A stretch of 37,537 bases of DNA from NCBI GenBank assembly GCA_964577935.1, contig CAZOAJ010000017.1:1-37537 (forward strand). The letters run 5' to 3'. The position numbers were made by a program, and so were the translations under genes. Shown here in pieces: positions 16,373 to 24,709 of the stretch (position 1 is its first letter; each line of letters begins with the position of its first letter). Under the pieces are notes generated by a model. That model saw only the letters and a program-made list of their open reading frames with translations. It searched no databases and was not told the origin of the DNA. The DNA is from JABDGV01 sp964577935. GTDB taxonomy: Bacteria; Chlamydiota; Chlamydiia; Chlamydiales; FEN-1388.

Positions 16373-17626
16373 CTATGAAACTTCGTCTGAATCAATGCTG
16401 TTTTGTTTATTTTTCTTATCTCTTGTTAGATCTTCGTCTTCATCTTCTTTTTCACGATCTTCTTCGAGCAGTTCATCTAGTTCATCTTCGAGGCTCTCAA
16501 GTGCCTCTAGAATCGAGTTGAAGACTTCATTTCTATGGTCAATTGATCGGAAAAATCGATCTAGGGACATTTCTCGAACCCCATCACGCATCTGGCTTAA
16601 AACGATGATTTTGCCAAGTATTGATTGGCTTAGTCCCATTTTGTTTGCAAGCTGTAGTGCCTTTTCCGAGTTAGGATAGCGCTCTTGAAGATAGTTAACG
16701 AAGGTTCGTGCAATCTCTTCAAAGTTAAGCCCTGGGGGAAGCGATATTCCTTCCTTCTGGAAAAGGACATTAATTAAACGCATGCGCCCTTGGAAAAATT
16801 TCATCGCACCCAGGCCTGCCTGAAGATTTCGGATTTCCGTAAGAAGGCGATGAAGTTGACCTGCGGGAATCGATGGCCCTTGCGACTTGAGATCTGCGCC
16901 TAGTGAGTGGAAAAGAAAAGCCATTATCTTTCGTAAATCTTTATAAGCAAAGCGCTTTGAAAGCTCTAAGAAAAGGGGAATAGGGTCCCGCGGGTTACCT
17001 GTTATATCCCGATAAAGATCTCGGAGACTTTTGTGATTTGTAAGTCCTAAGGCCGCGTATTGCTTAACCTCATGATCTATATTCTTCCCTGAATCAATTT
17101 CACGCTTATAAAGTTTTGTGTGTTGCTCTTTTGCTTCTTTAACAATCTTTTGGAGATCACCTAAAGTTGTAGCTAGAAGAAAATCGAGGGCTTGGTCTGC
17201 AAGTGTCGGATCTGGGTAATACTTTTGTAATAAATCCAAGAGTTCATCTTTAGATTTACATTCTTTGAGTTCATCTAGAAGTTGGCGTAGAACAGCTGAT
17301 TTGAGCTCAGGGTTTCTTCTTTCAAATTGGTCAGCTTGTTCTTTTACTTGTTCCGGTGGAATAAACCTTCTTTCGACTCTATCTTGCCTTGCCTTTGTTA
17401 TCCTGACACCGGTATCTTTAAGATCTTTTTGATTGTTCTGAAAACGTGTAACACCGGGATTCACGGTCTCTTGAAAGGCGTTCTGTAGATTGTTTGCGGT
17501 TTCGACTTGCATAGCAATTTCTTGCTCTGCAATTTTTTGTTCTCCAGACAAAAATGCGGCTTCTGCCGCCATATCTTGGGCTTCTGCTGCGATTGCGGCA
17601 CGGACCATGTCTGAATTCATGCCCAT
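16373..17626 (-). CDS. copN: T3SS gatekeeper/plug protein CopN (SctW)
   Basis: This 417-residue protein matches the CopN/LcrE/YopN-TyeA family. The N-terminus (1-100) is Ala/Glu/Gln-rich and helical, the usual secretion and chaperone-binding region. Next comes an HrpJ-like helical domain (about 110-270) with repeated 'ELLDLLQKYYPDPTLADQAL'-type helices, then a TyeA-like C-terminal part. Gatekeepers block effector export until host contact and are then secreted. The tail (about 380-417) is a highly acidic Glu/Asp stretch ending Lys/Asn/Ser-rich, longer than I expect for CopN. A strong ribosome binding site, GGAGAGG, lies before the ATG. The gene lies 26 bp after cdsV and before its chaperone, in the same order as Chlamydia. 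Confidence 0.9.
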   Translation of the reverse strand: MGMNSDMVRAAIAAEAQDMAAEAAFLSGEQKIAEQEIAMQVETANNLQNAFQETVNPGVTRFQNNQKDLKDTGVRITKARQDRVERRFIPPEQVKEQADQFERRNPELKSAVLRQLLDELKECKSKDELLDLLQKYYPDPTLADQALDFLLATTLGDLQKIVKEAKEQHTKLYKREIDSGKNIDHEVKQYAALGLTNHKSLRDLYRDITGNPRDPIPLFLELSKRFAYKDLRKIMAFLFHSLGADLKSQGPSIPAGQLHRLLTEIRNLQAGLGAMKFFQGRMRLINVLFQKEGISLPPGLNFEEIARTFVNYLQERYPNSEKALQLANKMGLSQSILGKIIVLSQMRDGVREMSLDRFFRSIDHRNEVFNSILEALESLEDELDELLEEDREKEDEDEDLTRDKKNKQNSIDSDEVS

Positions 17627-17652
17627 AGCATCTACCTCTCCAGATCAATGGT

Positions 17653-19848
17653 TTAAGATATTTGTATCCGACCAAGCGGTTGAATTCGTATTTCAGGCAC
17701 GACTTCTTGATAGGAAACAACAGAAATGTCGGGGAACTCGAGTTCAATTAATTTTCTAACAAATCTACGGACATCTATAGCGGTCAATATTACGGGTTGC
17801 TGTCCACCAGGAGGAGGCGCGGCTACCGTAGAGCGTACGGATTGTAAGATGAGCTGAACCGAATCAGGATCGAGAGCAAGGTATGATCCAGCTGACGTTT
17901 GTTTGATCGCGCCTCTAACAAGATCTTCAATTTCAGGATCTAAAACGTATACAGAAAGGACTGATTGGCCTTGTGAATATCGATAGCTAATATATCTTTT
18001 TAGGGATGATCGCACATACTCAGTAAGGAGAACAGGGTCTTTTTCAGTCTGAGCCCATTCCGAAAGAGATTCTAGGACAGTACGAAGATCTTTAACAGAG
18101 ATTTGTTCTTGAGTAAGTCGCTTGAAAATATCCGTCATCTTCTGGAGAGGGATAAGCCGTGTTACTTCACGAACAAGGTCTGGAAAAGATTTTTCCATGA
18201 ACTCAAGCATCGATTTTACTTCTTGAATTCCAAGAAATTCATTTGCGTAGTGTCTGAAGAAGTAAGAAAGGTGAAGAATCATCACTTCCAAACTATTCCA
18301 GTGTTTGATACCAGCTTTTTCAAGTATTTCTTTGTATTTGGATTCAACCCAAAGGGAAGGGAGCCCTAAAGAGTTTCTATAGGAAACGAAGGGAAGGTTA
18401 TAGCGCTTAAGGTTGTCTTCGGTTTCATTTGTCAAATAATTGCCTTCAATAACCTTTCCTCGGACAACAGGAACTTCATTCAAATAGATAAGGTATTCAT
18501 CTTGAGCAAGATTTGGCGAGTCTGTTCGAACGTGGACTCCAGGAAAACGAATGCCGAGGTCAGCATAAAGTGCCTGGCGCATTTTTGGAATCATTTGCTC
18601 AATAAAGCCTTGGGGTCTTCCACTCTTTTGAATCTCTGAACTCAGGGATTTTCCCACCTCAAGAATAACTGGAAGAGTGAGTCCATAGCTATCTATGGAT
18701 CCTCCAGTAATAACCTTATGACCTCGTACTGGAGTGTCAACAGAGGCTGATTCAATTGTTGCGGCCGGTCCCGATGGCGATCCAGGTGAGCTTCCTGATC
18801 TGCCTCCACCAGGAGTCTCTACTTCTATCTGTTCATTACTCCAGAGCGCATATCCTAGGAGTCCTATACCAGCAGCTAACAAAGTAAAAGGAACCAGGGG
18901 AAAACCAGGGATTAGGCCCATCCCCATGATAATTCCTGCAGATATAAGAAGGGCTTTCGGTTGCTTGAAGATCTGGGTTGAGATTTCTTTCCCCAAGTTT
19001 GAATCTCTGCTATCTGAAGAAGAGACTCGCGTGGTAACAAGGCCTGCCGTGATCGAGATTAAAAGAGCTGGAATTTGAGAAACAAGACCATCACCAATAG
19101 AGAGAAGAGAGAATGTTTTAGCTGACTGACCGGCGCTCATCCCCATCATCACCATCCCGATGATTAAGCCACCAATGATGTTGATCGAAGTGATTACGAT
19201 GCCTGCAATTGCATCTCCCTTAACGAACTTCATAGCGCCGTCCATAGCACCATAAAGTTGGCTTTCTTTTTGGAGCGCTAAGCGCTTTTCTCGAGCCTGG
19301 TTTGCATCAATCATGCCAGCTCTCATGTCCGCGTCGATCGACATTTGCTTACCTGGCATAGCGTCCAAAGTAAAACGAGCGGCAACCTCGGCCACGCGCT
19401 CTGCACCTTTTGTAATAACGATGAACTGTACGAGAGTAATGATTAAGAAGATAATTCCGCCGACGACAAAGTTCCCCCCAACGACGAAATTACCGAAAGC
19501 CATGATGATTTCTCCCGCATACGCATGGAGAAGAACCTGGCGCGTGGTCGTTATGTTTAATCCAAGTCTAAAAAGTGTCGTGATAAGCAGTAGGGATGGA
19601 AATATCGAAAGATGAACAGCCGACGGGATATACAGAGCTACCATAAGGAGAGCTACCGAAGATCCCATATTAAATGCGATCAGAAAGTCGATAACGTGCG
19701 GAGGCAAAGGCATGATCATCATGCCCAGTATACCAACCAACACCAATGCCAAAACGACATCGCTTGCTCTCGAAACATTTTCAAGAGAGCGGTCGCCGCC
19801 TAGGCGTGCAGTAATACCATCGAGTATTAGTTTTATTTTATGAAGCAT
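17653..19848 (-). CDS. cdsV: T3SS export apparatus protein CdsV (SctV/LcrD family)
   Basis: This 731-residue inner membrane protein has 7-8 transmembrane helices in the first ~330 residues and a large cytosolic domain that forms the nonameric export gate and binds chaperone-effector complexes. The family signature near 155-200 (FTLDAMPGKQMSIDADMRAG) is clear, as is the repeated FVVGGNFVVGG. The linker around 335-375 is unusually Gly/Ser/Pro-rich. The C-terminal domain ends with the conserved VVSYQEV. It follows cdsU by 73 bp and precedes copN by 26 bp. The start ATG at 19848 has only a weak ribosome binding site. Identity is secure from length, signature and gene order. Confidence 0.97.
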   Translation of the reverse strand: MLHKIKLILDGITARLGGDRSLENVSRASDVVLALVLVGILGMMIMPLPPHVIDFLIAFNMGSSVALLMVALYIPSAVHLSIFPSLLLITTLFRLGLNITTTRQVLLHAYAGEIIMAFGNFVVGGNFVVGGIIFLIITLVQFIVITKGAERVAEVAARFTLDAMPGKQMSIDADMRAGMIDANQAREKRLALQKESQLYGAMDGAMKFVKGDAIAGIVITSINIIGGLIIGMVMMGMSAGQSAKTFSLLSIGDGLVSQIPALLISITAGLVTTRVSSSDSRDSNLGKEISTQIFKQPKALLISAGIIMGMGLIPGFPLVPFTLLAAGIGLLGYALWSNEQIEVETPGGGRSGSSPGSPSGPAATIESASVDTPVRGHKVITGGSIDSYGLTLPVILEVGKSLSSEIQKSGRPQGFIEQMIPKMRQALYADLGIRFPGVHVRTDSPNLAQDEYLIYLNEVPVVRGKVIEGNYLTNETEDNLKRYNLPFVSYRNSLGLPSLWVESKYKEILEKAGIKHWNSLEVMILHLSYFFRHYANEFLGIQEVKSMLEFMEKSFPDLVREVTRLIPLQKMTDIFKRLTQEQISVKDLRTVLESLSEWAQTEKDPVLLTEYVRSSLKRYISYRYSQGQSVLSVYVLDPEIEDLVRGAIKQTSAGSYLALDPDSVQLILQSVRSTVAAPPPGGQQPVILTAIDVRRFVRKLIELEFPDISVVSYQEVVPEIRIQPLGRIQIS

Positions 19849-19921
19849 AAGATCACAGTACCAAGTGCGAGGACTTGCGTCAACCTTTGTTACGCACCTT
19901 ATGCAAATGGCAGGTTAGAGA

Positions 19922-20992
19922 TTACAGTTTCATGCCGCGAATTTCTTCCTCTTGCTGGAGTTCAGCGATCCAGCGGAGAATTTCTGCGACGGGTTCATAT
20001 GTTTCTTCGGGAATGTACTCATATAACTTGGCCTTATCCCAAAGCTCATGAGCTAGTTTAATATTTCGTACAACAGGAATTCTGTAGTCTTCTGCAACCT
20101 GAATAATTTTTTCAGCATTATGGCCGCGTCCCATTGCGAGAACAAATGGGCAAGGATCGACTTCACGATCAAAGCCAAGGGCAATCGCAAGATGTGTGGG
20201 GTTTGTAACCACAGCATTTGCTTTTGCGACCCCGGCTGCAGGCCCCTCAGAATATGCTATTTCTCTAGCAATTTCTTTGCGTTTGCCTTTGATCTCAGGG
20301 TTTCCTTCCGAATCTTTGTACTCCTGCTTTACTTCAAATTTTTCCATCATCATTTCTTTAGAAAACGCATGCTTTTGATAGATAAGGTCGAAAAGAGCCA
20401 CAGCACCAAAAAAAAGACCTACTTTTACAGCGACATCCCATAGGAAATAGGCAAAAACTTGAGCTGCTGAGGTAATGGGCATATTGATAGTCTGAAGGAG
20501 AGTGGAAACGGCCCCTTTAACAACAAAAAAGACGATTGCGGAAGCAATAAATATCTTAAGTAGAGATTTAAGCAGTTCGACAAAAGTCTTCATTTTGAAT
20601 TTTCCCTTGAGGTTGTCAACGGGATTAAATTTCTTAATATCGAACTTAAAGACTTCTGGGGAAAAGACCGGGCCCACGGTAAGAAATGTGACAAGAACCC
20701 CCATAAAGCATGTAGCCAAAAGGACGGGGAGCGTAGCAACACAAATTAGATACAAACCCTGATAGAATAGAGGTCCCAAAAGGTCTGTGAGGTTCGGACG
20801 AGTGACAAGTGAAAAGCATGAGATGAGAAAATTACTCAAATCACTGTTAAGTGAAGACATGACCGCAAGAGTTGCAGCGATAGACATAATGAAAGTCGCA
20901 GCGGCTGGAAAGTCCTGAGACTTTGCAACCTGGCCTTTCTTTTTTGCATCGCGTAACTTCTTAGGCGTGGCTTTTTCGGTTTTTTCGCCCAT
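19922..20992 (-). CDS. cdsU: T3SS export switch protein CdsU (SctU/YscU family)
   Basis: This 356-residue protein starts with the family signature GEKTEKATPKKLRDAKKKGQV. Four transmembrane helices lie between about 30 and 205, followed by a cytosolic domain with the self-cleaving NPTH motif at 264-267. Cleavage between Asn and Pro switches substrate specificity from needle to translocator export. All key residues are present. AAGGA lies four bases before the ATG. It is the first gene of the minus-strand T3SS transcript and has a consensus promoter at 21029-21057. In Chlamydia the next gene is ychF, but here the PPR-SET gene lies between them on the opposite strand. Confidence 0.97.
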   Translation of the reverse strand: MGEKTEKATPKKLRDAKKKGQVAKSQDFPAAATFIMSIAATLAVMSSLNSDLSNFLISCFSLVTRPNLTDLLGPLFYQGLYLICVATLPVLLATCFMGVLVTFLTVGPVFSPEVFKFDIKKFNPVDNLKGKFKMKTFVELLKSLLKIFIASAIVFFVVKGAVSTLLQTINMPITSAAQVFAYFLWDVAVKVGLFFGAVALFDLIYQKHAFSKEMMMEKFEVKQEYKDSEGNPEIKGKRKEIAREIAYSEGPAAGVAKANAVVTNPTHLAIALGFDREVDPCPFVLAMGRGHNAEKIIQVAEDYRIPVVRNIKLAHELWDKAKLYEYIPEETYEPVAEILRWIAELQQEEEIRGMKL

Positions 20993-21028
20993 AGATTCCT
21001 TGCCTTAGAGGGCTTCTCTGCTAGACTC

Positions 21029-21057
21029 ATTATATCTCAAATATTTCCCTCTGTCAA
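21029..21057 (-). promoter_or_regulatory. Consensus sigma-70-type promoter of the cdsU operon
   Basis: On the minus strand TTGACA (21057-21052) and TATAAT (21034-21029) are exact consensus hexamers with the optimal 17-bp spacer. The start of transcription is expected near 21022, giving a leader of about 30 nt before the cdsU ATG at 20992. Consensus matches in both elements are rare, so this is very probably functional. It implies constitutive or strong transcription by the major sigma factor. Confidence 0.85.
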
Positions 21058-21247
21058 AGAAACCTTGTAATTATCTTAGCTTAATGTAGAAAGTTCAATT
21101 CGACAGAAAAAACGTATAAATTGATTTTTCAATCAAAACTTAACAAGTGATTAAATTTAAGAACTAAAAAATCGAATTAATATACTATGAATTTTTTATC
21201 AAAATTAATTTTTAGCATCAATTGGTTGTTTCAGTCATTTTCTTTAA

Positions 21248-21277
21248 TTGATGGTTATTAATAAATAAAAATACAAT
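21248..21277 (+). promoter_or_regulatory. Probable promoter of the PPR-SET gene
   Basis: TTGATG (21248-21253) and TACAAT (21272-21277) are 18 bp apart, with 4/6 and 5/6 consensus matches. Transcription would start near 21284, 24 nt before the ATG at 21308. The rest of the 315-bp gap 20993-21307 is AT-rich and includes short inverted repeats, such as TTGATT-TTTC-AATCAA at 21121-21136 and ATCAATT/AATTGAT at 21217-21252, with no gene. Confidence 0.5.
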
Positions 21278-21307
21278 TACTAATCAAATAATTAGTTACA
21301 GGCAAGT

Positions 21308-24300
21308 ATGTCGATATCAAGTGGAAATAATCCGTCTCAGTCTTCTCGGATGCATAATATGGAGTCCTCAACCAATTTTGTATCTAACGCAGAGCGATTT
21401 TCAGAACGTCCGGATCGTTTAGGTTCTCGGAGTGCAGCTGACAAAAAAACACAAGGTATAGGCGCCCAATATTTTGATAGAAGCCGTTCTACTCATCACG
21501 TATACCCCCAAAATTTTTCAACAAAGCATAATCAATATCATACTCCGAACCCTCATGCCGAAAGTAAAAATCATCAAGAAATCATAAATGTGACCAAGGA
21601 AATTACTAAATTAGTTGAAAGAAGGGATTTGGTAAGCGCTTTCAATCTTATAGAATCTACTCAATCCGATAATCTCACTCCGAGGACATTTCAACCTTTG
21701 TTTAAAGAATTAGAAGTTCAGTGCGATTTCGACAACGCTCAAAACCTCTTTAAACTCATGAAAAGCAAAAAGATCTCACCAGACGTAATCACTTATCGTT
21801 CTATGATAGTCTGTGCCTGTAAGGTCGAAGATGTGCTATATGGTGAAACGCTTTTAAAAGAGATGAAAAAAGAATCAATTTCGTGTAACCGCTTTCACTA
21901 TGAACCTCTGGTAAAAAGATATTTATACAATAAAAAAAGCGTAGAAAACGCTCTAAGACTTGTCGAAGAAATGATCAAAGAAGGAGTCATGCCTGAGACA
22001 AGGGTATTTAATGGCATTATGAATGCTTATGTTCAAAAAGAAGATCTAGCAGGTGCTCAACGAATATGGAAGATGATGGAAGAGAATAAAATATCTCCAG
22101 ATGTCATTACCTATAGCACTCTCATGAATGCATATGCTCAGAAAGGGGGTTCAAAAGAGGCCGAGCGACTATTCAATAGGATGGAAACGAGTGGAATATC
22201 TCCAAATATCGCTACCTATGCCACTCTCATGAATGCATATGCTCAAAAAGGAGATTCAAAAGAGGCCGAGCGAGTATTCAATAGGATGGAAGCGAGTGGG
22301 GTATCTCCAAATATCGCTGCGTATAATACGCTCATGAATGCGTATGCTCAGAAAGGAGATCCGGAAGGAGCTCATCGAGTCTTGACCCGTATGAAACAGA
22401 AGAAGATATCTCCAGATATCGCTACCTATACCACTCTCATGAATGCATATGCTCAAAAAGGAAATTCAGAAGAGGCTCAGCAAGTATTCAATAGGATGGA
22501 AGCGAGTGGGGTATCTCCAAATATCGCTACCTATACCACTCTTATGAATGCATATACTCAAAAAGGAAATTCAGAAGAGGCTCAGCGAGTATTCAATAGG
22601 ATGGAAGCGAGTGGGATATCTCCAAATATCGCTGCCTATACCACTCTTATGAATGCATATGCTCAAAAAGGGGATCTCGAAGGAGTAGAGCGAGTCTTCA
22701 GGATAGTGAAAAAGAAGAGGCTTTCTCTAGATCTGACGGCCTATACGACTCTTATGAATACGTATGCTCAGAAACTGAATCCAGAAGGAGCTGAACGAAT
22801 ATGGATTAGGATGAAAGAGGACAATGTCTCTCCAGATGTTGCTGCCTATAACACACTTATGAATGCGTATGCTCAGAAAGGAGACTCAGAAGGCTTTGAG
22901 CGAGTGTTGGATATGATGAAAAAGGCGGGGGTTGCTCCAAATATAAATACCTATGCAATCCTCATGAATGGGTACATTTTGGCTAATAATCTGCCAGAAG
23001 CCCGACAGATCTATGAAGAACTTAAAAAGCAAATGAACACGATTCCAATAGAAGCTTATCTAACACTTATCAATGGGTATTCAAAAGCTAAAGACTATTC
23101 GAGTGTTCTCTGTATATTTGAGGAGCAGAAATTTGAATCATTTTCCTTGAGTCATGGTACATATACACAAGTTTTTGAAGCCTATGGGAAGATGCACAAA
23201 GCTCAACAAGCTCAAGCATTATTAAGTTGGCTTCAGGCTAAAAATTCGAAAGTGATTGATGTTATCCATTACAATTGTGTGATGAATGCTTTTGCAGATA
23301 TAGGGGATGTGGAGCAGGTAAAGGCTTTATGTGAAGAGGCTCAGAAAAATGGTTTTGCATTTGATAGCAGCACTATCTCAACGATTTTAAAAGCCTATGT
23401 TCGCGCTGAGGAACCGAAGGAAGGGTTGATTTTTATCCGCGAACATGAGTCGTGCAAGAATGTGCCATTTCAACCGCTTCTTTACAGTCAGCTTATCAGC
23501 ATTCACACGAAAATGCGTCGACCTGATGGAGCCGACTATTGGCTTAGTAAAATGTGTGCTGCAAATATAACACCGTCAAAAAGCATCCTTTTCTCTATTG
23601 TCCGATCATACTCCCAGTTAGGTAATTTTAAAGGTGTTAAACGAATTGTAAAGTATGCAAAAAGGTATGGGTACAACTTTAATGAAAAGGATTTTACGTC
23701 CTGCTGTGAAGTTCAAACAAAAGATGTCTCAAAAACAGAGGAAATAAGTTCAGTACCGATCTCTCCCTTAAAACTAGATGTCGCAGTTGTACAAGATATC
23801 GCAAGCGCAGAAAAGGTAGAATTGCCTAAGGTTTTATTGTCCCTTGGCCCCGTGCCTGTTGATCCCGATCCTGTGCTAATACCACAAGTGCTTTTGCCTC
23901 AGGTAACTCTAACAAAAGAAAGCTCTCTCGCGTATAAATTTGTTCAGAACAAGAATAACTATGTGGGTGTTGTAGCTGAGGATCATCAGTTAAAAGAGAC
24001 ATCTCAGCAATTTCACGTGACGCCTTGTTCGAAAACTTTTGTTGATTCTCGATTTAGCGATCAATTTCAGAAGGCTCATGAAAAGTTTCTCGAAAAAAAA
24101 CTAACACTCGATCCTGATTATGAAGCGGCTCTTCAGCGCCCAGACAAGGATAAAATCAAACCCGACTTTGTTGATATCAAAAAGATAGACGACCGAGTCG
24201 GATTTGGAGCGTTTGCAAATAAAGAGATCAAACAGGGCACGATCATTGGGGAATATATCGGTAAGATTGTCACCTGGGAGCATCTAGATAAAGAAGACCC

Positions 24301-24571
24301 TGATTGCTCATATTCCTTTGAATGCGAAGGTAATGGTGAAGATGCGTATCAGGCCTTTGCAATTGATGGATGTGAGACAGGTAACTTTACTCGATTTTTT
24401 AACCACGGTACTTGCAAAAACCGAAACCTTAGAGCAGTTCACTACTTCAACGAATCAGGCCCCCACATTATTTTCGAAACGACGCGAAAGATACGTGCTG
24501 GTGAGGAACTTCGTTTTAATTATGGGAAGAAATACTGGACGATTAAAGAAATTGATCCCGTTCAATCTTAA
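21308..24571 (+). CDS. PPR-repeat protein with C-terminal SET methyltransferase domain
   Basis: This 1087-residue protein starts with a low-complexity, polar region (1-90). From about 90 to 795 come roughly 18-20 pentatricopeptide repeats, recognisable by the YxTLMNAYAQKG...RMxxxGxSPN pattern with a strict 35-residue period in 231-580. PPR arrays bind single-stranded RNA one base per repeat and are mainly found in plant and protist organelles. A linker (about 800-950) follows. The SET domain (about 954-1077) has GFGAF (965-969), GEYIGKI (981-987), RFFNHGTCKNRN (1029-1040) and EELRFNYG (1066-1073), all the usual SAM- and lysine-binding motifs, so it may be an active lysine methyltransferase. 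It sits between cdsU and ychF, which adjoin in Chlamydia, suggesting insertion. It could be a T3SS effector or a bacterial RNA regulator. I know no described example of this fusion. Confidence 0.92.
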   Translation: MSISSGNNPSQSSRMHNMESSTNFVSNAERFSERPDRLGSRSAADKKTQGIGAQYFDRSRSTHHVYPQNFSTKHNQYHTPNPHAESKNHQEIINVTKEITKLVERRDLVSAFNLIESTQSDNLTPRTFQPLFKELEVQCDFDNAQNLFKLMKSKKISPDVITYRSMIVCACKVEDVLYGETLLKEMKKESISCNRFHYEPLVKRYLYNKKSVENALRLVEEMIKEGVMPETRVFNGIMNAYVQKEDLAGAQRIWKMMEENKISPDVITYSTLMNAYAQKGGSKEAERLFNRMETSGISPNIATYATLMNAYAQKGDSKEAERVFNRMEASGVSPNIAAYNTLMNAYAQKGDPEGAHRVLTRMKQKKISPDIATYTTLMNAYAQKGNSEEAQQVFNRMEASGVSPNIATYTTLMNAYTQKGNSEEAQRVFNRMEASGISPNIAAYTTLMNAYAQKGDLEGVERVFRIVKKKRLSLDLTAYTTLMNTYAQKLNPEGAERIWIRMKEDNVSPDVAAYNTLMNAYAQKGDSEGFERVLDMMKKAGVAPNINTYAILMNGYILANNLPEARQIYEELKKQMNTIPIEAYLTLINGYSKAKDYSSVLCIFEEQKFESFSLSHGTYTQVFEAYGKMHKAQQAQALLSWLQAKNSKVIDVIHYNCVMNAFADIGDVEQVKALCEEAQKNGFAFDSSTISTILKAYVRAEEPKEGLIFIREHESCKNVPFQPLLYSQLISIHTKMRRPDGADYWLSKMCAANITPSKSILFSIVRSYSQLGNFKGVKRIVKYAKRYGYNFNEKDFTSCCEVQTKDVSKTEEISSVPISPLKLDVAVVQDIASAEKVELPKVLLSLGPVPVDPDPVLIPQVLLPQVTLTKESSLAYKFVQNKNNYVGVVAEDHQLKETSQQFHVTPCSKTFVDSRFSDQFQKAHEKFLEKKLTLDPDYEAALQRPDKDKIKPDFVDIKKIDDRVGFGAFANKEIKQGTIIGEYIGKIVTWEHLDKEDPDCSYSFECEGNGEDAYQAFAIDGCETGNFTRFFNHGTCKNRNLRAVHYFNESGPHIIFETTRKIRAGEELRFNYGKKYWTIKEIDPVQS
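21998..22942 (+). repeat. Nine in-phase 105-bp PPR units
   Basis: These are nine consecutive 35-residue units, protein residues 231-545. Units 4-8 are very similar at DNA level, for example CTCATGAATGCATATGCTCA recurring every 105 bp and 'aataggatggaagcgagtggg' units, which suggests recent duplication. Specificity residues (position 5 / position 35) by unit: N/D, S/N, A/N, N/D, T/N, T/N, T/D, T/D, N/N. Confidence 0.9.
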
Positions 24572-24642
24572 ATAAAACATTTATATACATTTACTCTCTT
24601 TCGACTGAATTAAATAGCGACAAAAAAGTTTTTAAAAAAGAT

Positions 24643-24667
24643 TAGTAAGGAGAAAAGGAGTTTTCCT
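24643..24667 (+). promoter_or_regulatory. Tandem Shine-Dalgarno-like sequence with predicted PPR target before ychF
   Basis: TAGTAAGGAGAAAAGGAG (24643-24660) contains two AAGGAG elements, but no usual start codon lies 5-10 bases downstream. AGGA-GTTT-TCCT (24657-24668) can form a small hairpin over the second. The first eight bases, TAGTAAGG, match the RNA predicted from the PPR repeats of the gene just upstream. A nine-codon mini-ORF (ATG 24676, stop 24703-24705) ends four bases before the ychF ATG. Function is inferred only. Confidence 0.35.
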
Positions 24668-24709
24668 GATAGAGTATGTTGCACTTAATTGAAGAAGGAA
24701 TTTAGGTAC

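Noticed and set aside
16338..16679. Ser-rich plus-strand ORF of 113 codons
   Set aside because: It is the antisense of the acidic Glu/Asp tail of copN; the Ser runs are the complement of GAA/GAT-type codons and there is no ribosome binding site.
22100..22740. CRISPR-like regular repeats
   Set aside because: The period is exactly 105 bp, entirely coding and without unique spacers; it is the PPR repeat array.
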